Positions 28,803 to 39,437 of a stretch of DNA of 64,000 bases are shown here, one piece after another. Numbering within the stretch: position 1 is the first letter of the stretch; the number at the start of each line of letters is the position of its first letter. The notes under the pieces were generated by a model, which had not been told where the DNA came from, did no database searches, and saw nothing but the letters and a program-made list of their open reading frames with translations. The stretch is from Mycobacterium sp. IS-1742. Its GTDB lineage: Bacteria; Actinomycetota; Actinomycetes; Mycobacteriales; Mycobacteriaceae. A program made the translations under genes and the position numbers. The DNA lies in NCBI RefSeq assembly GCF_001500125.1, contig NZ_LQIV01000003.1, positions 62,001 to 126,000 of the forward strand, given 5' to 3'.

Positions 28803-31800
28803 ATGCATCTGAAGAGTCTGACGCTCAAGGGCTTCAAGTCCTTCGCGGCGCCGACGACTCTGCGGTTCGAGCCGGGCATCACCTGTGTGGTCGGCCCCAA
28901 CGGGTCGGGTAAGTCGAACGTCGTCGACGCGCTGACCTGGGTGATGGGCGAACACAGCGCAAAGACGCTGCGCGGCGGCAAGATGGAGGACGTCATTTTC
29001 GCCGGCACGTCGTCGCGGGCGCCGTTGGGCCGCGCCGAGGTCACCGTCACGATCGACAACTCCGACAACGCCCTGCCGATCGAGTACTCCGAGGTGTCCA
29101 TCACCCGCCGGATGTTCCGCGACGGCGGCAGCGAGTACGAGATCAACGGCAGCCACTGCCGCCTGATGGACGTCCAGGAACTGCTCAGCGACTCCGGCAT
29201 CGGCCGCGAGATGCACGTCATCGTCGGGCAGGGCAAACTCTCCGAGATCCTCGAATCCCGCCCGGAGGACCGCCGCGCCTTCATCGAGGAGGCCGCCGGT
29301 GTCCTCAAACACCGCAAGCGCAAGGAAAAGGCGGTCCGCAAGCTCGACTCCATGCAGGCCAACCTGGCCCGGCTCACCGATCTGACCACCGAACTGCGCC
29401 GCCAGCTCAAACCCCTCGGCCGCCAGGCCGAGATGGCGCGGCGGGCCCAGACCATCCAGGCCGATCTGCGCGACGCCCGTCTGCGGTTGGCCGCCGACGA
29501 TCTGGTGACCCGGCGTTCGGAGTTCGACAGCACCCACGAGACCGAGACCATGCTGCGCCGCGAGCACGACGAGATCACCACGCGACTCGAGGCCGCCACC
29601 GTCGAACTCGACGGTCACGAGGTCGCGGTGGCCGAGCTGACCGAACGCGCCGAACTCGCCCAGCAGACGTGGTTCCGGCTCTCGGCCCTGGCCGAGCGGG
29701 TCAGCGCCACCGTCCGGATCGCCGACGAGCGGACCCAGCTGCTCGACGCCGAACCGGAGCCGTCGACCGGCCGCGATCCGGAGGAACTGGAGGCCGAGGC
29801 CGACCACATGGCGGCCCACGAGGCCGAACTGCTGGACGAACTGGCCGAGTCGCGCGCGGTGCTGGAGGCGACCCGCGAGGAGCTGGCCGACCGGGAGCGC
29901 GTCGCCGCGGAGGCCGAACGCGCGCACATGGCCGCCGCCAGGGCCGAGGCGGACCGTCGCGAGGGCCTGGCGCGGCTGGCCGGTCAGGTCGACACCATGC
30001 GGACCCGGGTGGAGTCGATCGACGAGACCGTGGCGCGGTTGACGGTCGGCATCGAGGAGGCCGCCGCCAAAGCCGAGGCCGCGCAGGCCGAGTTCGAGAC
30101 CGTGCAGTCCCGCGTCGGCGAACTCGACGAGGGGGAGGTCGGGCTCGACGAGCACCACGATCGGACGGTGGCGGCGCTGCGCCAAGCCGACGAGCGGGTG
30201 GCCGAGCTGCAGACCGCCGAACGCGCCGCCGAACGACAGGTGGCCTCGCTGCGGGCGCGCATCGACGCCCTGGCCGTCGGCCTCGACCGACGCGACGGGG
30301 CGGCCTGGTTGCAGCAGAACCACGGTGGCGCAGGCCTTTTCGGCTCGGTCGCCGAGCTGGTCAAGGTGCGCGCGGGTCATGAGGTGGCCGTGGCGGCGGT
30401 GCTCGGTGCAGCCGCCGACGCGCTGGCCGCGGAGAATTCCGGCGCGGCGCGTGCGGCGGTCGCCGCGCTCAAGGAATCCGACGGCGGACGGGCCGCGATC
30501 GTCCTGGGCGACTGGCCGGAGCCGCCCGCCGACGAGTTGCCCGGATTGCCGGCCGGAGCGGTGTGGGCCACCGATGTGGTCGACGTCCCGCCGCGGTTGC
30601 GCGGTGCGGTGACCGCGATGCTGTCGGGCGTCGCGATCGTCGGCGACCTCGCCGCGGCCCTCGACGTGGTGGCGGGCCGGCCGCGGATGCGCGCGGTGAC
30701 CGCCGACGGCGACCTGGTGGGGGCGGGCTGGATCAGCGGCGGATCGGACCGCAAACCCAGCACGCTGGAGATCGCGTCGGAGATCGACAAGGCCCGCGCC
30801 GACCTCGAGGCCGCCGAGAGGCAGGTCGGGGAACTGGCCGCCGCGCTGTCCGGGGCGCTGACCGAACAGCGCGCCCGTCAGGACGCCGCCGAACACGCAC
30901 TGGCCGCGCTCAACGAGTCCGACGCCGCCATCTCGTCCATCTACGAGCAACTCGGCCGGCTCGGTCAGGACGCCCGCGCGGCCGCCGACGAATATCGGCG
31001 GTTGATCCGGCAGCGCGACGAACTTGAGGCGGGCCGCACCCGCACGGTCGAGGAACTCACCGAGCTCGAGACCCGGCTGCACAATGCGCAGCAGGCGCCG
31101 ATGTTCGACGCCGAGCCCGTCGACCGGCAGGCCTCGGTCGCCGCGGCCGAGGCCGCGCGCGCCGCCGAGGTCGAGGCGCGGCTGTCGGTGCGCACCGCCG
31201 AGGAACGCGCCAATGCCGTTCGCGGACGGGCGGATTCGCTGCGCCGTGCAGCGGCCTCGGAACGCGAGGCGCGGCTGAGGGCGCAACGCGCGAAACAGGC
31301 CCGCGAGCACGCGGCGGCCGTTGCGGGCGCGGTCGCCGAGTCCGGCAGACAGGTCGCCGCACGCCTCGGTGCGGTCGTCGCCGCGGCGTCGCGCAACCGC
31401 GACACGCTGGCCGCCGAACGCCAGCAGCGGGCGGCCGCGCTGGGCAGGGCGCGCGAGGAGGTCGGCGAACTCGGTGCCCGCCTGACCGCGCTGACCGACG
31501 CGCTGCACCGCGACGAGGTGGCCAAGGCGCAGGCCGCGTTGCGCATCGAACAACTCGAGGCGACCGTGCTCGAACAGTTCGGGATGGCGCCCGCCGACCT
31601 GATCGCCGAGTACGGCCCGCACGTGGCGCTGCCGCCGACCGAGCTGGAGATGGCCGAGTACGAACAGGCCAAGGAGCGCGGCGAGCAGGTGGTCACCCCG
31701 GCGCCGATGCCCTACGACCGGGGCACCCAGGAGCGTCGCGCCAAGCTCGCGGAGAAGGAGCTCAAGGAGCTCGGCCGGGTCAACCCCCTCGCGTTGGAGG

Positions 31801-32390
31801 AGTTCGCGGCGCTGGAGGAGCGCTACAACTTCCTGTCCACCCAGCTCGAGGACGTCAAGGCCGCCCGCAAGGATCTGCTCGACGTGATCGCCGACGTCGA
31901 CGACCGCATCCTGCAGGTGTTCACCGAGGCCTACGCCGACGTCGAGCGCGAGTTCACCCAGGTGTTCGCCACCCTGTTCCCGGGTGGCGAGGGCAGGCTG
32001 CTGCTGACCGACCCCGGCGACATGCTGACCACCGGCATCGAGGTCGAGGCGCGGCCGCCGGGGAAGAAGATCAAACGGCTGTCGCTGCTGTCGGGCGGGG
32101 AGAAATCGCTGACCGCGGTGGCCATGCTGGTGGCGATCTTCCGGGCCCGCCCGTCGCCGTTCTACGTGATGGACGAGGTGGAGGCCGCACTCGACGACGT
32201 CAACCTACGGCGGCTGATCAGCCTGTTCGAGCAGCTGCGCGAACGGTCCCAGCTCATCGTCATCACGCACCAGAAGGCGACGATGGAGGTCGCCGACGCG
32301 CTCTACGGCGTCACGATGCAGGGCGACGGCATCACGCAGGTGATCTCGCAGCGGCTGCGCGGCCAGGAACTGGTCGGCACGCAGTCGTAG
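28803..32390 (+). CDS. smc: Chromosome segregation ATPase SMC
   Basis: Condensin-type ATPase that compacts and resolves the chromosome with ScpA and ScpB. The protein has 1195 residues (M. tuberculosis about 1205). Head domain: Walker [10 protein letters not shown] (residues 32-40). Coiled coils run from about 170 to 490 and from about 670 to 1020, separated by the hinge. The C-terminal head has the signature [17 protein letters not shown] and Walker [14 protein letters not shown]. It is followed by an imperfect inverted repeat shared with the convergent IPP isomerase gene. Confidence 0.98.
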   Translation: MHLKSLTLKGFKSFAAPTTLRFEPGITCVVGPNGSGKSNVVDALTWVMGEHSAKTLRGGKMEDVIFAGTSSRAPLGRAEVTVTIDNSDNALPIEYSEVSITRRMFRDGGSEYEINGSHCRLMDVQELLSDSGIGREMHVIVGQGKLSEILESRPEDRRAFIEEAAGVLKHRKRKEKAVRKLDSMQANLARLTDLTTELRRQLKPLGRQAEMARRAQTIQADLRDARLRLAADDLVTRRSEFDSTHETETMLRREHDEITTRLEAATVELDGHEVAVAELTERAELAQQTWFRLSALAERVSATVRIADERTQLLDAEPEPSTGRDPEELEAEADHMAAHEAELLDELAESRAVLEATREELADRERVAAEAERAHMAAARAEADRREGLARLAGQVDTMRTRVESIDETVARLTVGIEEAAAKAEAAQAEFETVQSRVGELDEGEVGLDEHHDRTVAALRQADERVAELQTAERAAERQVASLRARIDALAVGLDRRDGAAWLQQNHGGAGLFGSVAELVKVRAGHEVAVAAVLGAAADALAAENSGAARAAVAALKESDGGRAAIVLGDWPEPPADELPGLPAGAVWATDVVDVPPRLRGAVTAMLSGVAIVGDLAAALDVVAGRPRMRAVTADGDLVGAGWISGGSDRKPSTLEIASEIDKARADLEAAERQVGELAAALSGALTEQRARQDAAEHALAALNESDAAISSIYEQLGRLGQDARAAADEYRRLIRQRDELEAGRTRTVEELTELETRLHNAQQAPMFDAEPVDRQASVAAAEAARAAEVEARLSVRTAEERANAVRGRADSLRRAAASEREARLRAQRAKQAREHAAAVAGAVAESGRQVAARLGAVVAAASRNRDTLAAERQQRAAALGRAREEVGELGARLTALTDALHRDEVAKAQAALRIEQLEATVLEQFGMAPADLIAEYGPHVALPPTELEMAEYEQAKERGEQVVTPAPMPYDRGTQERRAKLAEKELKELGRVNPLALEEFAALEERYNFLSTQLEDVKAARKDLLDVIADVDDRILQVFTEAYADVEREFTQVFATLFPGGEGRLLLTDPGDMLTTGIEVEARPPGKKIKRLSLLSGGEKSLTAVAMLVAIFRARPSPFYVMDEVEAALDDVNLRRLISLFEQLRERSQLIVITHQKATMEVADALYGVTMQGDGITQVISQRLRGQELVGTQS

Positions 32391-32393
32391 CCG

Positions 32394-32449
32394 CGAATGT
32401 GCACTCACTGCGAGAATTCGGCTGTTTTCTCGCACTCAGTTCACGTTCG
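32394..32449. terminator. Bidirectional terminator-like hairpin between smc and the IPP isomerase gene
   Basis: Arms of 23 nt (32394-32416 and 32427-32449) pair at 19 positions plus one G-U, with a 10-nt loop. The hairpin starts just after the smc stop and runs into the last codons of the convergent gene, so it could end both transcripts. Confidence 0.65.
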
Positions 32450-33505
32450 GCGCGACTGATCCGCGGGATGCACGCCGACGCGGCGCAACGCGGTCAGATC
32501 CGCCGCGCCGCAGCCGTGCAGGCACACCCGCAGTTCGTCGATGAAACCCCGCAGCCACGCCACCACCGCGTCGGCCGATTCGATGGCGGGCGCGAGCAGC
32601 GGCCGCGCGACGGCCACCACGTCGGCGCCCATCGCCAGCGCCTTGGCGGCGTCCATCCCGGTGCGGATGCCGCCGGAGGCGACCAGCGCCACGTCGGGCA
32701 GGGTGCGGCGTACCTCGAGCAGCGCCTGCGCGGTCGGGATGCCCCATTCGGCCAGTGCGGGGGAGCGGATCTCGCCGTAGCGGACCAGCTGCTCGACCCG
32801 CGCCCACGACGTGCCGCCCGCCCCGGCCACGTCGACGGCGGCCAGCGCGCTGCCTGCCAACTCCGCGGCGACGGCGGCGCCGATCCCGTGGCCGACCTCT
32901 TTGAGCATCACCGGCTGCCGCAGCGTGGCCGCGAGGGCGCGCAACCGGTCGATCGACCCGGTGAAGTCGGTGTCGCCGTCGCGCTGCATGGCCTCCTGCA
33001 GGGGGTTGGTGTGCACGGCCAGCGCGTCGGCGCCCACCCGTTCGAGCGCCGCTTCGAGCGCGGGCAGCACGGGTTCGGACAGCTGCGCCAGGCCCACGTT
33101 GCCGATCAGGAGCACATCCGGGGCGATGTCGCGGACGGCGAAACTCCGCGCGACCGCGTCGTTGCCGAACATGATGCGCTGGGACCCGAGCATCATGCCG
33201 ACGCCGAGGCGCTGTGCGGCGGCCGCGAGGTTGCGGTTGATGGTGCCGGACAGTCCGGCGCCGCCGGTCATCGCGCCGATCAGCACCGGCGCGGCCAGCG
33301 GTTTACCGAGGAAGGTGGTGTCGAGCCGCACCCGGCAGAGCGAGGTCTGGGTCAGCGCGTTGTACGGCAGCCGGTAATGCTCCAGCCCCGTGGTGACGGT
33401 CTCGTACTCCACCGGCCCGTCCAGGCACACGTCGATGTGGCGGCGCTTGCGGGTCTCCATCCCGATCGCGCTGCCGCTTCGGCTGCTGTGAGGCCGCAAC
33501 GTCAC
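32441..33505 (-). CDS. fni: Type II (FMN-dependent) isopentenyl-diphosphate isomerase
   Basis: Interconverts IPP and DMAPP using FMN and NADPH. The TIM-barrel protein has 354 residues from the GTG at 33505, or 339 from the ATG at 33460 ([13 protein letters not shown]), which matches the family N terminus [10 protein letters not shown]; neither has a good ribosome binding site. Motifs: [61 protein letters not shown] and [22 protein letters not shown]. tuberculosis has a type I enzyme instead, and smc is directly beside ftsY there, so this gene is an insertion. Pigmented mycobacteria use such genes for carotenoids, but no crt genes are in the window. Confidence 0.9.
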   Translation of the reverse strand: MTLRPHSSRSGSAIGMETRKRRHIDVCLDGPVEYETVTTGLEHYRLPYNALTQTSLCRVRLDTTFLGKPLAAPVLIGAMTGGAGLSGTINRNLAAAAQRLGVGMMLGSQRIMFGNDAVARSFAVRDIAPDVLLIGNVGLAQLSEPVLPALEAALERVGADALAVHTNPLQEAMQRDGDTDFTGSIDRLRALAATLRQPVMLKEVGHGIGAAVAAELAGSALAAVDVAGAGGTSWARVEQLVRYGEIRSPALAEWGIPTAQALLEVRRTLPDVALVASGGIRTGMDAAKALAMGADVVAVARPLLAPAIESADAVVAWLRGFIDELRVCLHGCGAADLTALRRVGVHPADQSRRT

Positions 33506-33521
33506 CGGTTACCGACCCTGA

Positions 33522-33527
33522 GACAAT
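33522..33527 (+). promoter_or_regulatory. -10 hexamer of ftsY (leaderless)
   Basis: GACAAT is followed by GGCCGG and the GTG at 33534, the same 6-nt spacing as at other leaderless genes here. Confidence 0.45.
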
Positions 33528-33533
33528 GGCCGG

Positions 33534-34916
33534 GTGACCCTGGATCTCTCGCTGGCTGTGTGGATCGCAATCGCGGTCATCGCCGTTCTTCTCGTCGTTG
33601 CGCTCGTCGTCGGCCTGGTCCGGTACCGGCGTAGGCGGATCAGGCTCTCGAAATCCGACACTGCCACACCGATCGACCGCTCCGGCGGATACACGGCCAG
33701 TTCCGGCATCACGTTCACACAATCGTCAGCGACCGCAACGCCGCCGGTGGCGCCGCCGGTCCGCCCGAAGGACCGCATCGACACCAGCGGCCTGCCCGCC
33801 GTCGGCGACGACGCCACGATCCCTCGCGACGCTCCCAAACGTCCGATCGCCGACGTGCGGCTCCCGGAGCCGCCGGTCGAGGCCGCCCCACCGCGCGCGC
33901 CCGAGAAACCCGTCGCCGAACCGGCGCCCGAACCCGAGCCCGAACCGGCGCCGGAGCCTCTACCCGAGCCCGAACCGGAGCCCGCCGAGGTCATCGCCCC
34001 CACCCACGGGCGCCTCGACCGCCTGCGGGGCCGCCTGGCGAAGTCGCAGAACGCGCTGGGCCGCAGCATGCTGGGCCTGCTCGGCGGCGGCGACCTCGAC
34101 GAGGAGTCGTGGGAGGAGATCGAGGACACCCTGCTGATCGCCGATCTCGGCCCGGTCGTCACCGAATCGGTGGTCGGCGCGCTGCGCACCCGGATGGCCA
34201 GTGAATCGGTGCGCACCGAGGCCGACGCCCGCGCGGTGCTGCGCGACGTCCTCGTCTCCGAACTGCACCCCGAGATGGACCGGTCCATCCGCGCGCTGCC
34301 GCACGCCGACAAACCGTCGGTGCTGCTGGTCGTCGGCGTCAACGGCACCGGCAAGACCACCACGGTGGGCAAACTCGCCCGCGTGCTGGTCGCCGACGGG
34401 CGCCGCGTCGTCCTCGGCGCCGCCGACACCTTCCGGGCCGCGGCGGCCGATCAGTTGCAGACCTGGGCCTCGCGCGTCGGCGCGGAGGTCGTGCGCGGAC
34501 CGGAAGGCGCCGATCCCGCATCGGTGGCCTTCGACGCGGTGTCCAAGGGCATCGAGAACGGCGCCGACGTCGTCGCCATCGACACCGCGGGCCGGCTGCA
34601 CACCAAGACCGGGCTGATGGACGAACTGGGCAAGGTCAAGCGGGTGGTCGAGAAGCGCGCCGCGGTGGACGAGGTGCTGCTGGTGCTCGACGCGACGATC
34701 GGTCAGAACAGCCTGCCGCAGGCGCGGGTCTTCGCCGAGGTGGTCAAGATCACCGGTGTGGTGCTGACCAAACTCGACGGCACCGCCAAGGGCGGCATCG
34801 TCTTCCGGGTGCAGCAGGAACTCGGCGTCCCGGTCAAGCTCGTCGGCCTCGGGGAGGGGCCCGACGATCTCGCACCGTTCGAACCCGGCGCATTCGTCGA
34901 CGCGCTGCTGGGCTGA
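33534..34916 (+). CDS. ftsY: Signal recognition particle receptor FtsY
   Basis: Membrane receptor for SRP-ribosome complexes; a GTPase. The 460-residue protein has an N-terminal transmembrane helix (about 5-30) followed by RYRRRR, a Pro/Glu-rich linker (about 100-155, with repeated PEPEPEPAP units), and the NG domain from about 160. G1 loop is VVGVNGTGKTTTVGK (266-280), then GAADTFRAAAADQL, AIDTAGRLHTK and VLTKLDGTAKGG. The linker gives the protein its actinobacterial length. Confidence 0.97.
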   Translation: MTLDLSLAVWIAIAVIAVLLVVALVVGLVRYRRRRIRLSKSDTATPIDRSGGYTASSGITFTQSSATATPPVAPPVRPKDRIDTSGLPAVGDDATIPRDAPKRPIADVRLPEPPVEAAPPRAPEKPVAEPAPEPEPEPAPEPLPEPEPEPAEVIAPTHGRLDRLRGRLAKSQNALGRSMLGLLGGGDLDEESWEEIEDTLLIADLGPVVTESVVGALRTRMASESVRTEADARAVLRDVLVSELHPEMDRSIRALPHADKPSVLLVVGVNGTGKTTTVGKLARVLVADGRRVVLGAADTFRAAAADQLQTWASRVGAEVVRGPEGADPASVAFDAVSKGIENGADVVAIDTAGRLHTKTGLMDELGKVKRVVEKRAAVDEVLLVLDATIGQNSLPQARVFAEVVKITGVVLTKLDGTAKGGIVFRVQQELGVPVKLVGLGEGPDDLAPFEPGAFVDALLG

Positions 34917-34953
34917 GACCGGCGGACGGCGAATCGACCGCATGTGACGGTCG

Positions 34954-34969
34954 GAAACATGAGCGTAAC
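34954..34969 (+). promoter_or_regulatory. GlnR-like box 1 upstream of amt
   Basis: GAAAC-N6-GTAAC matches the AC-N9-AC core used by the nitrogen regulator GlnR in actinobacteria. It lies 120 bp before the amt start codon. Confidence 0.55.
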
Positions 34970-34985
34970 CAGGCGGGTCGCTGCG

Positions 34986-35001
34986 TTCACATGTCAGAAA
35001 C
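34986..35001 (+). promoter_or_regulatory. GlnR-like box 2 upstream of amt
   Basis: TTCAC-N6-GAAAC again gives AC-N9-AC. It starts 32 bp after the start of box 1, about three helical turns, so two dimers could bind on the same DNA face. Confidence 0.5.
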
Positions 35002-35088
35002 GCTCACGCATCACCAGCGAAACGCGCGCACAAGAGTCTTCTCGGGAGGCCGATCCGTCGGCGCATTTCCCAAGGAGGTTCACACAAA

Positions 35089-36429
35089 GTGGTCTTAGCC
35101 TTACCGGACGAAGCGTTCGCCGCCTTCAACAGCGGCGACACCGCCTGGGTGCTCGCCAGCGCCGCCCTGGTGCTGTTGATGACACCCGCTCTCGCGTTCT
35201 TCTACGGCGGCCTGTCCCGCCAGAAGTCCGTCCTCAACATGATGATGATGTCCTTCGGGGCGCTGGGCGTCGTGAGCGTGATCTACGTGCTCTGGGGCTA
35301 CTCGATGTCGTTCGCGTCGGCGCACACCGGTGAGAACGACATCCTGGGCATCTTCGACAACCCGTTTGCGCTGTTCGGGTTGAGCCCGCTGTTGGAGTCG
35401 CGCGAGATCGGTGGCGAGGAGCTGTACCCGATCGGTGGTTTCGGTTCGGTGCCCGCGATCGTCTGGGTCGCCTTCCAGTTGACCTTCGCGGTGATCACCG
35501 TCGCGCTGATCAGCGGCGCGGTGGCCGAGCGCATGAAGTTCGCCACCTGGCTGGTGTTCGGCGGCATCTGGGTGACGCTGGTGTACTTCCCGCTGGCGCA
35601 CATGGTTTGGGGCGGCGGCCTGCTCTCGGGCGACGAAAACGGTTTCGCCTCTTGGCTTTTCGGCTACAACGCCGATGAGGGCGCGGCCAACGTCCCGCCG
35701 ATCGACTTCGCCGGCGGCACAGTGGTCCACATCAACGCCGGTATGGCGGCCCTGGTGCTGGCCCTGCTGATCGGTAAGCGCGCCGGCTTCGGCCGGACCC
35801 CGTTCCGTCCGCACAACATCCCGTTCGTGATGCTCGGCGCCGCACTGCTGTGGTTCGGCTGGTTCGGCTTCAACGTCGGATCCGAAGGCGCCGCCGACGC
35901 GCTCGCCGGTCTGGTCTGGGTGAACACCACCGCCGCCACCGCCGCGGCGATGCTGGGCTGGCTCGCGGTGGAGCGCATCCGCGACGGCCACGCCACCAGC
36001 GTCGGCGCCGCATCGGGCATCGTGGCCGGCCTGGTCGCGATCACCCCCGCCTGTGGATCGCTCTCGCCGATCGGCTCGCTGATCCTCGGCGCCATCGCGG
36101 GCATCCTGTCGGCTCTGGCCATCGGCCTCAAGTACAAGTTCGGCTACGACGATTCGCTCGACGTGGTCGGTGTGCACCTGGTGGCGGGCCTGTGGGGCAC
36201 CGTGGGCATCGGCTTCCTGGCCACCGAGACGGGCCTGTTCTACGGCGGTGGGATCCAGCAACTGGTGGTGCAGGTCGTGATCGCTCTGGTAGCAGTGGTC
36301 TTTACGGGCGTGATGACAGTCATCATCGCCTTCATCGTCAAGCCGCTGGGTTGGCGTGTGACAAAGGAAGACGAGGACACCGGCATCGATGAGACCGAGC
36401 ATGCGGAAACGGCTTATGAACTCGTCTGA
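35089..36429 (+). CDS. amt: Ammonium transporter
   Basis: Inner-membrane ammonium channel of 446 residues with about eleven transmembrane segments. Family motifs: MTPALAFFYGGLSRQKSVL near the N terminus, DFAGGTVVHINAGMAALVLA with the pore histidine, and DVVGVHLVAGLWGTVGIG with the second pore histidine. The C-terminal tail (KPLGWRVTKEDEDTGIDE) is the part touched by PII proteins. GTG at 35089 follows AAGGAGG by 10 nt. It leads the amt-glnK-glnD operon, with GlnR-like boxes upstream. Confidence 0.97.
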   Translation: MVLALPDEAFAAFNSGDTAWVLASAALVLLMTPALAFFYGGLSRQKSVLNMMMMSFGALGVVSVIYVLWGYSMSFASAHTGENDILGIFDNPFALFGLSPLLESREIGGEELYPIGGFGSVPAIVWVAFQLTFAVITVALISGAVAERMKFATWLVFGGIWVTLVYFPLAHMVWGGGLLSGDENGFASWLFGYNADEGAANVPPIDFAGGTVVHINAGMAALVLALLIGKRAGFGRTPFRPHNIPFVMLGAALLWFGWFGFNVGSEGAADALAGLVWVNTTAATAAAMLGWLAVERIRDGHATSVGAASGIVAGLVAITPACGSLSPIGSLILGAIAGILSALAIGLKYKFGYDDSLDVVGVHLVAGLWGTVGIGFLATETGLFYGGGIQQLVVQVVIALVAVVFTGVMTVIIAFIVKPLGWRVTKEDEDTGIDETEHAETAYELV

Positions 36430-36801
<372 letters not shown>

Positions 36802-36868
36802 GCGACGAGGGGGTCGTCTCCCGGGTCAACACCGTCACCGTTCACTGGTCCGGGGGAGGACTTCCGAT

Positions 36869-39373
36869 ATGACACAAGGCAGACAACACGATCCCGCCGC
36901 CGGCGCCCCCAGATGGACGGCGCCGGCGGCGGGCTCGTTGCGCCCCGCCACCGATCTGGTCAAGGCGACACAGCAGCTGCTCACCGGCGGGCCGCGTCCC
37001 CTCGACACCGCCGCACTGCGCGACGCTCTGCTCGATCTGCACGAATTCTGGCTCGGCACAAAGGCGAACGAGATCGGGATCACCGCGACCAGTGGGTTCG
37101 CGATCGTCGCGACGGGCGGGCTCGGCCGCGGTGAGCTGTTGCCCTATTCGGATCTCGATCTGATGCTGCTGCACGACAACATGCCCGCCGACGTGGTCAG
37201 CCAGGTCGCCGAGCTGTTGTGGTACCCGTTGTGGGACGCCAACATTCGGCTCGACCACAGCGTGCGGACGGTGCCCGAGGCGCTGAAGGTCGCCGGCGAG
37301 GACATCTCAGCGGGGCTGGCGATGCTCGAGGTGCGCCACATCGCCGGGGACGCGGACCTGTCGAACCTGCTCGTGGGCGGGGCGCGCAGGCAGTGGCGCA
37401 CCGGCATCGCGCCGCGGTTCGCCGACCTCGTCGAGCACACCCAGGCGCGCTGGCACCGCAGCGGTGAGATCGCCCACCGGGCCGAGCCCGATCTCAAATC
37501 CGGCCGGGGCGGGCTGCGTGACGTGCAGCTGCTCAACGCGCTGGCGATCGCACAGTTGGCCGACGTGTATCCCAGCCCGGCGCTCGCGTCGCCGACGGGC
37601 ACGCTCGGCGGGGCGCACCTGGCGCTGCTCAACGTGCGCACCGAACTCCACCGCGTGTCGGGCCGCGGCCGCGATCTGCTGCTGGCGCAGTACGCCGACG
37701 AGATCGGCGCCGCGCTGCGCATCGGTGACCGGTTCGATCTGGCCCGCATGCTCTCCGACGCCGCGCGGACCATCAGCTACTACGTCGACGCCGGTCTCCG
37801 CACCGCCGCCAACGCGCTGCCGCGCCGCGGTTTCGCCGCGCTGCGCCGGCCGGTGCGGCGCCCGCTCGACGAGGGCGTCGTGGAATACGCGGGTGAGGTC
37901 ATCCTCGCCCGCGACGCCCGTCCCGAGCGCGACCCCGGACTGATTCTGCGGGTGGCGGCGGCGTCGGCGACCACGGGCCTGCCGATGGCGGTGTCGACCC
38001 TGAGCCGGCTCGCCGAGACCGCACCCGAACTGCGCACACCGTGGCCGCGAGAGGCGCTCAAGGATCTGCTCGTGATGCTGGGCGTGGGTCCGGCGGTGGT
38101 GTCGACCATCGAGGCGCTGGATCGCACCGGGCTGTGGGGCCGGCTCTTCCCCGAATGGGGTGCGGTGCGCGACCTGCCGCCGCGCGACGTCGTGCACATC
38201 TGGACCGTCGACCGTCACTCGGTGGAAACCGTCTCGCGGGCAAGCGCATTCACCACCCGGGTCTCGCGACCGGACCTCCTGGTGCTCGGGGCCCTGTGCC
38301 ACGACATCGGCAAGGGCCGCGGCGGGGACCACAGCGTGATCGGCGCCGAGCTCGCCGATCAGATCGGCACCCGGCTGGGGTTGTGGCCGTCGGACATCGA
38401 ACTGCTGTCGAAGATGGTGCGCTACCACCTGCTGCTGCCGGACACCGCGACGCGCCGCGACCTCCAGGACCCCAAGACCATCGACGCGGTGGTGCACAAA
38501 CTCGGCGGCGACCTGGTGCTGCTGGAACTGCTGCACACGCTGGCCGAGGCGGACTCGCTGGCCACCGGCCCGGGGGTGTGGGGCGACTGGAAGGCCTCGC
38601 TGATCGGTGACCTGGTGCGGCGGTGCCGGCTGGTGATGGCGGGCGAACCGCTGCCGCATCCGGACCCGATCGACCCCCGCCACCTCGACCTGGCCGGTGC
38701 GGTCGGGGTTCACGTCGAGCTCACCCCCACCGACAGTCCCCACATCCACCAGGTGACGATGATCGCCCCGGACCGGCGCGGGCTGCTGTCCAAGGCCGCG
38801 GGCGTGCTCGCGCTGAACTCGCTGCGTGTGCACTCCGCCTCGGTGAACAGCCACCAGGGTTCGGCGATCAACACCTTCGTGGTCTCACCGCATTTCGGCG
38901 CACCGCCCGCGGCCGGGCTGCTGCGCCAGCAGTTCATGCTCGCCCTCGACGGTGAACTCGACGTGCTCGCGGCGCTCGAGCGGCGCGAACGCGAGGCCGC
39001 CCAGTACGGCACGTCACGAGCCGGGGAGATCCTCGCCGCGGTGCCGGCCAACCACGTCCCGGCCCCACCGCGCGTCCTGTGGTCGAGCGGCGCGTCGCCG
39101 AGCGAAGTCGTCGTGCAGATCCGCACCGTCGACCGCGCCGGTCTGCTGGCGCGGTTGACCGCGGTGTTCGAACGCGACGGGGTGGACATCGCCTGGGCGA
39201 AGGTCACCACGCTCGGGTCGTCGGTGGTCGACGTGTTCGGCATCGCCGTGCCCGCCCTGGCCACCGGTACCGACGCCGACCGCCAGACCATCCGCGCCGA
39301 GCTGGAACGCGACCTCTACGCGGTGCTGCCCACCCCGCCACCACCGCCGAAGCCGGCCGAACAGGCGAGCTGA
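36869..39373 (+). CDS. glnD: PII nucleotidyltransferase GlnD
   Basis: Adds and removes a nucleotidyl group on Tyr51 of PII in response to nitrogen supply. Protein of 834 residues. The nucleotidyltransferase domain has [21 protein letters not shown] with the catalytic acidic pair (about 80-95). The HD domain has [20 protein letters not shown] (about 470-490). Two C-terminal ACT domains start at [21 protein letters not shown] and [22 protein letters not shown] at 36869 follows GGGAGG. It closes the amt-glnK-glnD operon. Confidence 0.96.
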   Translation: MTQGRQHDPAAGAPRWTAPAAGSLRPATDLVKATQQLLTGGPRPLDTAALRDALLDLHEFWLGTKANEIGITATSGFAIVATGGLGRGELLPYSDLDLMLLHDNMPADVVSQVAELLWYPLWDANIRLDHSVRTVPEALKVAGEDISAGLAMLEVRHIAGDADLSNLLVGGARRQWRTGIAPRFADLVEHTQARWHRSGEIAHRAEPDLKSGRGGLRDVQLLNALAIAQLADVYPSPALASPTGTLGGAHLALLNVRTELHRVSGRGRDLLLAQYADEIGAALRIGDRFDLARMLSDAARTISYYVDAGLRTAANALPRRGFAALRRPVRRPLDEGVVEYAGEVILARDARPERDPGLILRVAAASATTGLPMAVSTLSRLAETAPELRTPWPREALKDLLVMLGVGPAVVSTIEALDRTGLWGRLFPEWGAVRDLPPRDVVHIWTVDRHSVETVSRASAFTTRVSRPDLLVLGALCHDIGKGRGGDHSVIGAELADQIGTRLGLWPSDIELLSKMVRYHLLLPDTATRRDLQDPKTIDAVVHKLGGDLVLLELLHTLAEADSLATGPGVWGDWKASLIGDLVRRCRLVMAGEPLPHPDPIDPRHLDLAGAVGVHVELTPTDSPHIHQVTMIAPDRRGLLSKAAGVLALNSLRVHSASVNSHQGSAINTFVVSPHFGAPPAAGLLRQQFMLALDGELDVLAALERREREAAQYGTSRAGEILAAVPANHVPAPPRVLWSSGASPSEVVVQIRTVDRAGLLARLTAVFERDGVDIAWAKVTTLGSSVVDVFGIAVPALATGTDADRQTIRAELERDLYAVLPTPPPPPKPAEQAS

Positions 39374-39437
39374 GCGGGTCCGGCGCCCCGAGCGCCGCCC
39401 GGTGGGGAAGCAGACCTCGACCGTTAAGGTGGACACC

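Noticed and set aside
28482..31622. 1046-codon open frame antisense to smc
   Set aside because: Low-complexity Arg/Gly/Leu-rich sequence without motifs or ribosome binding site; smc on the other strand is certain.
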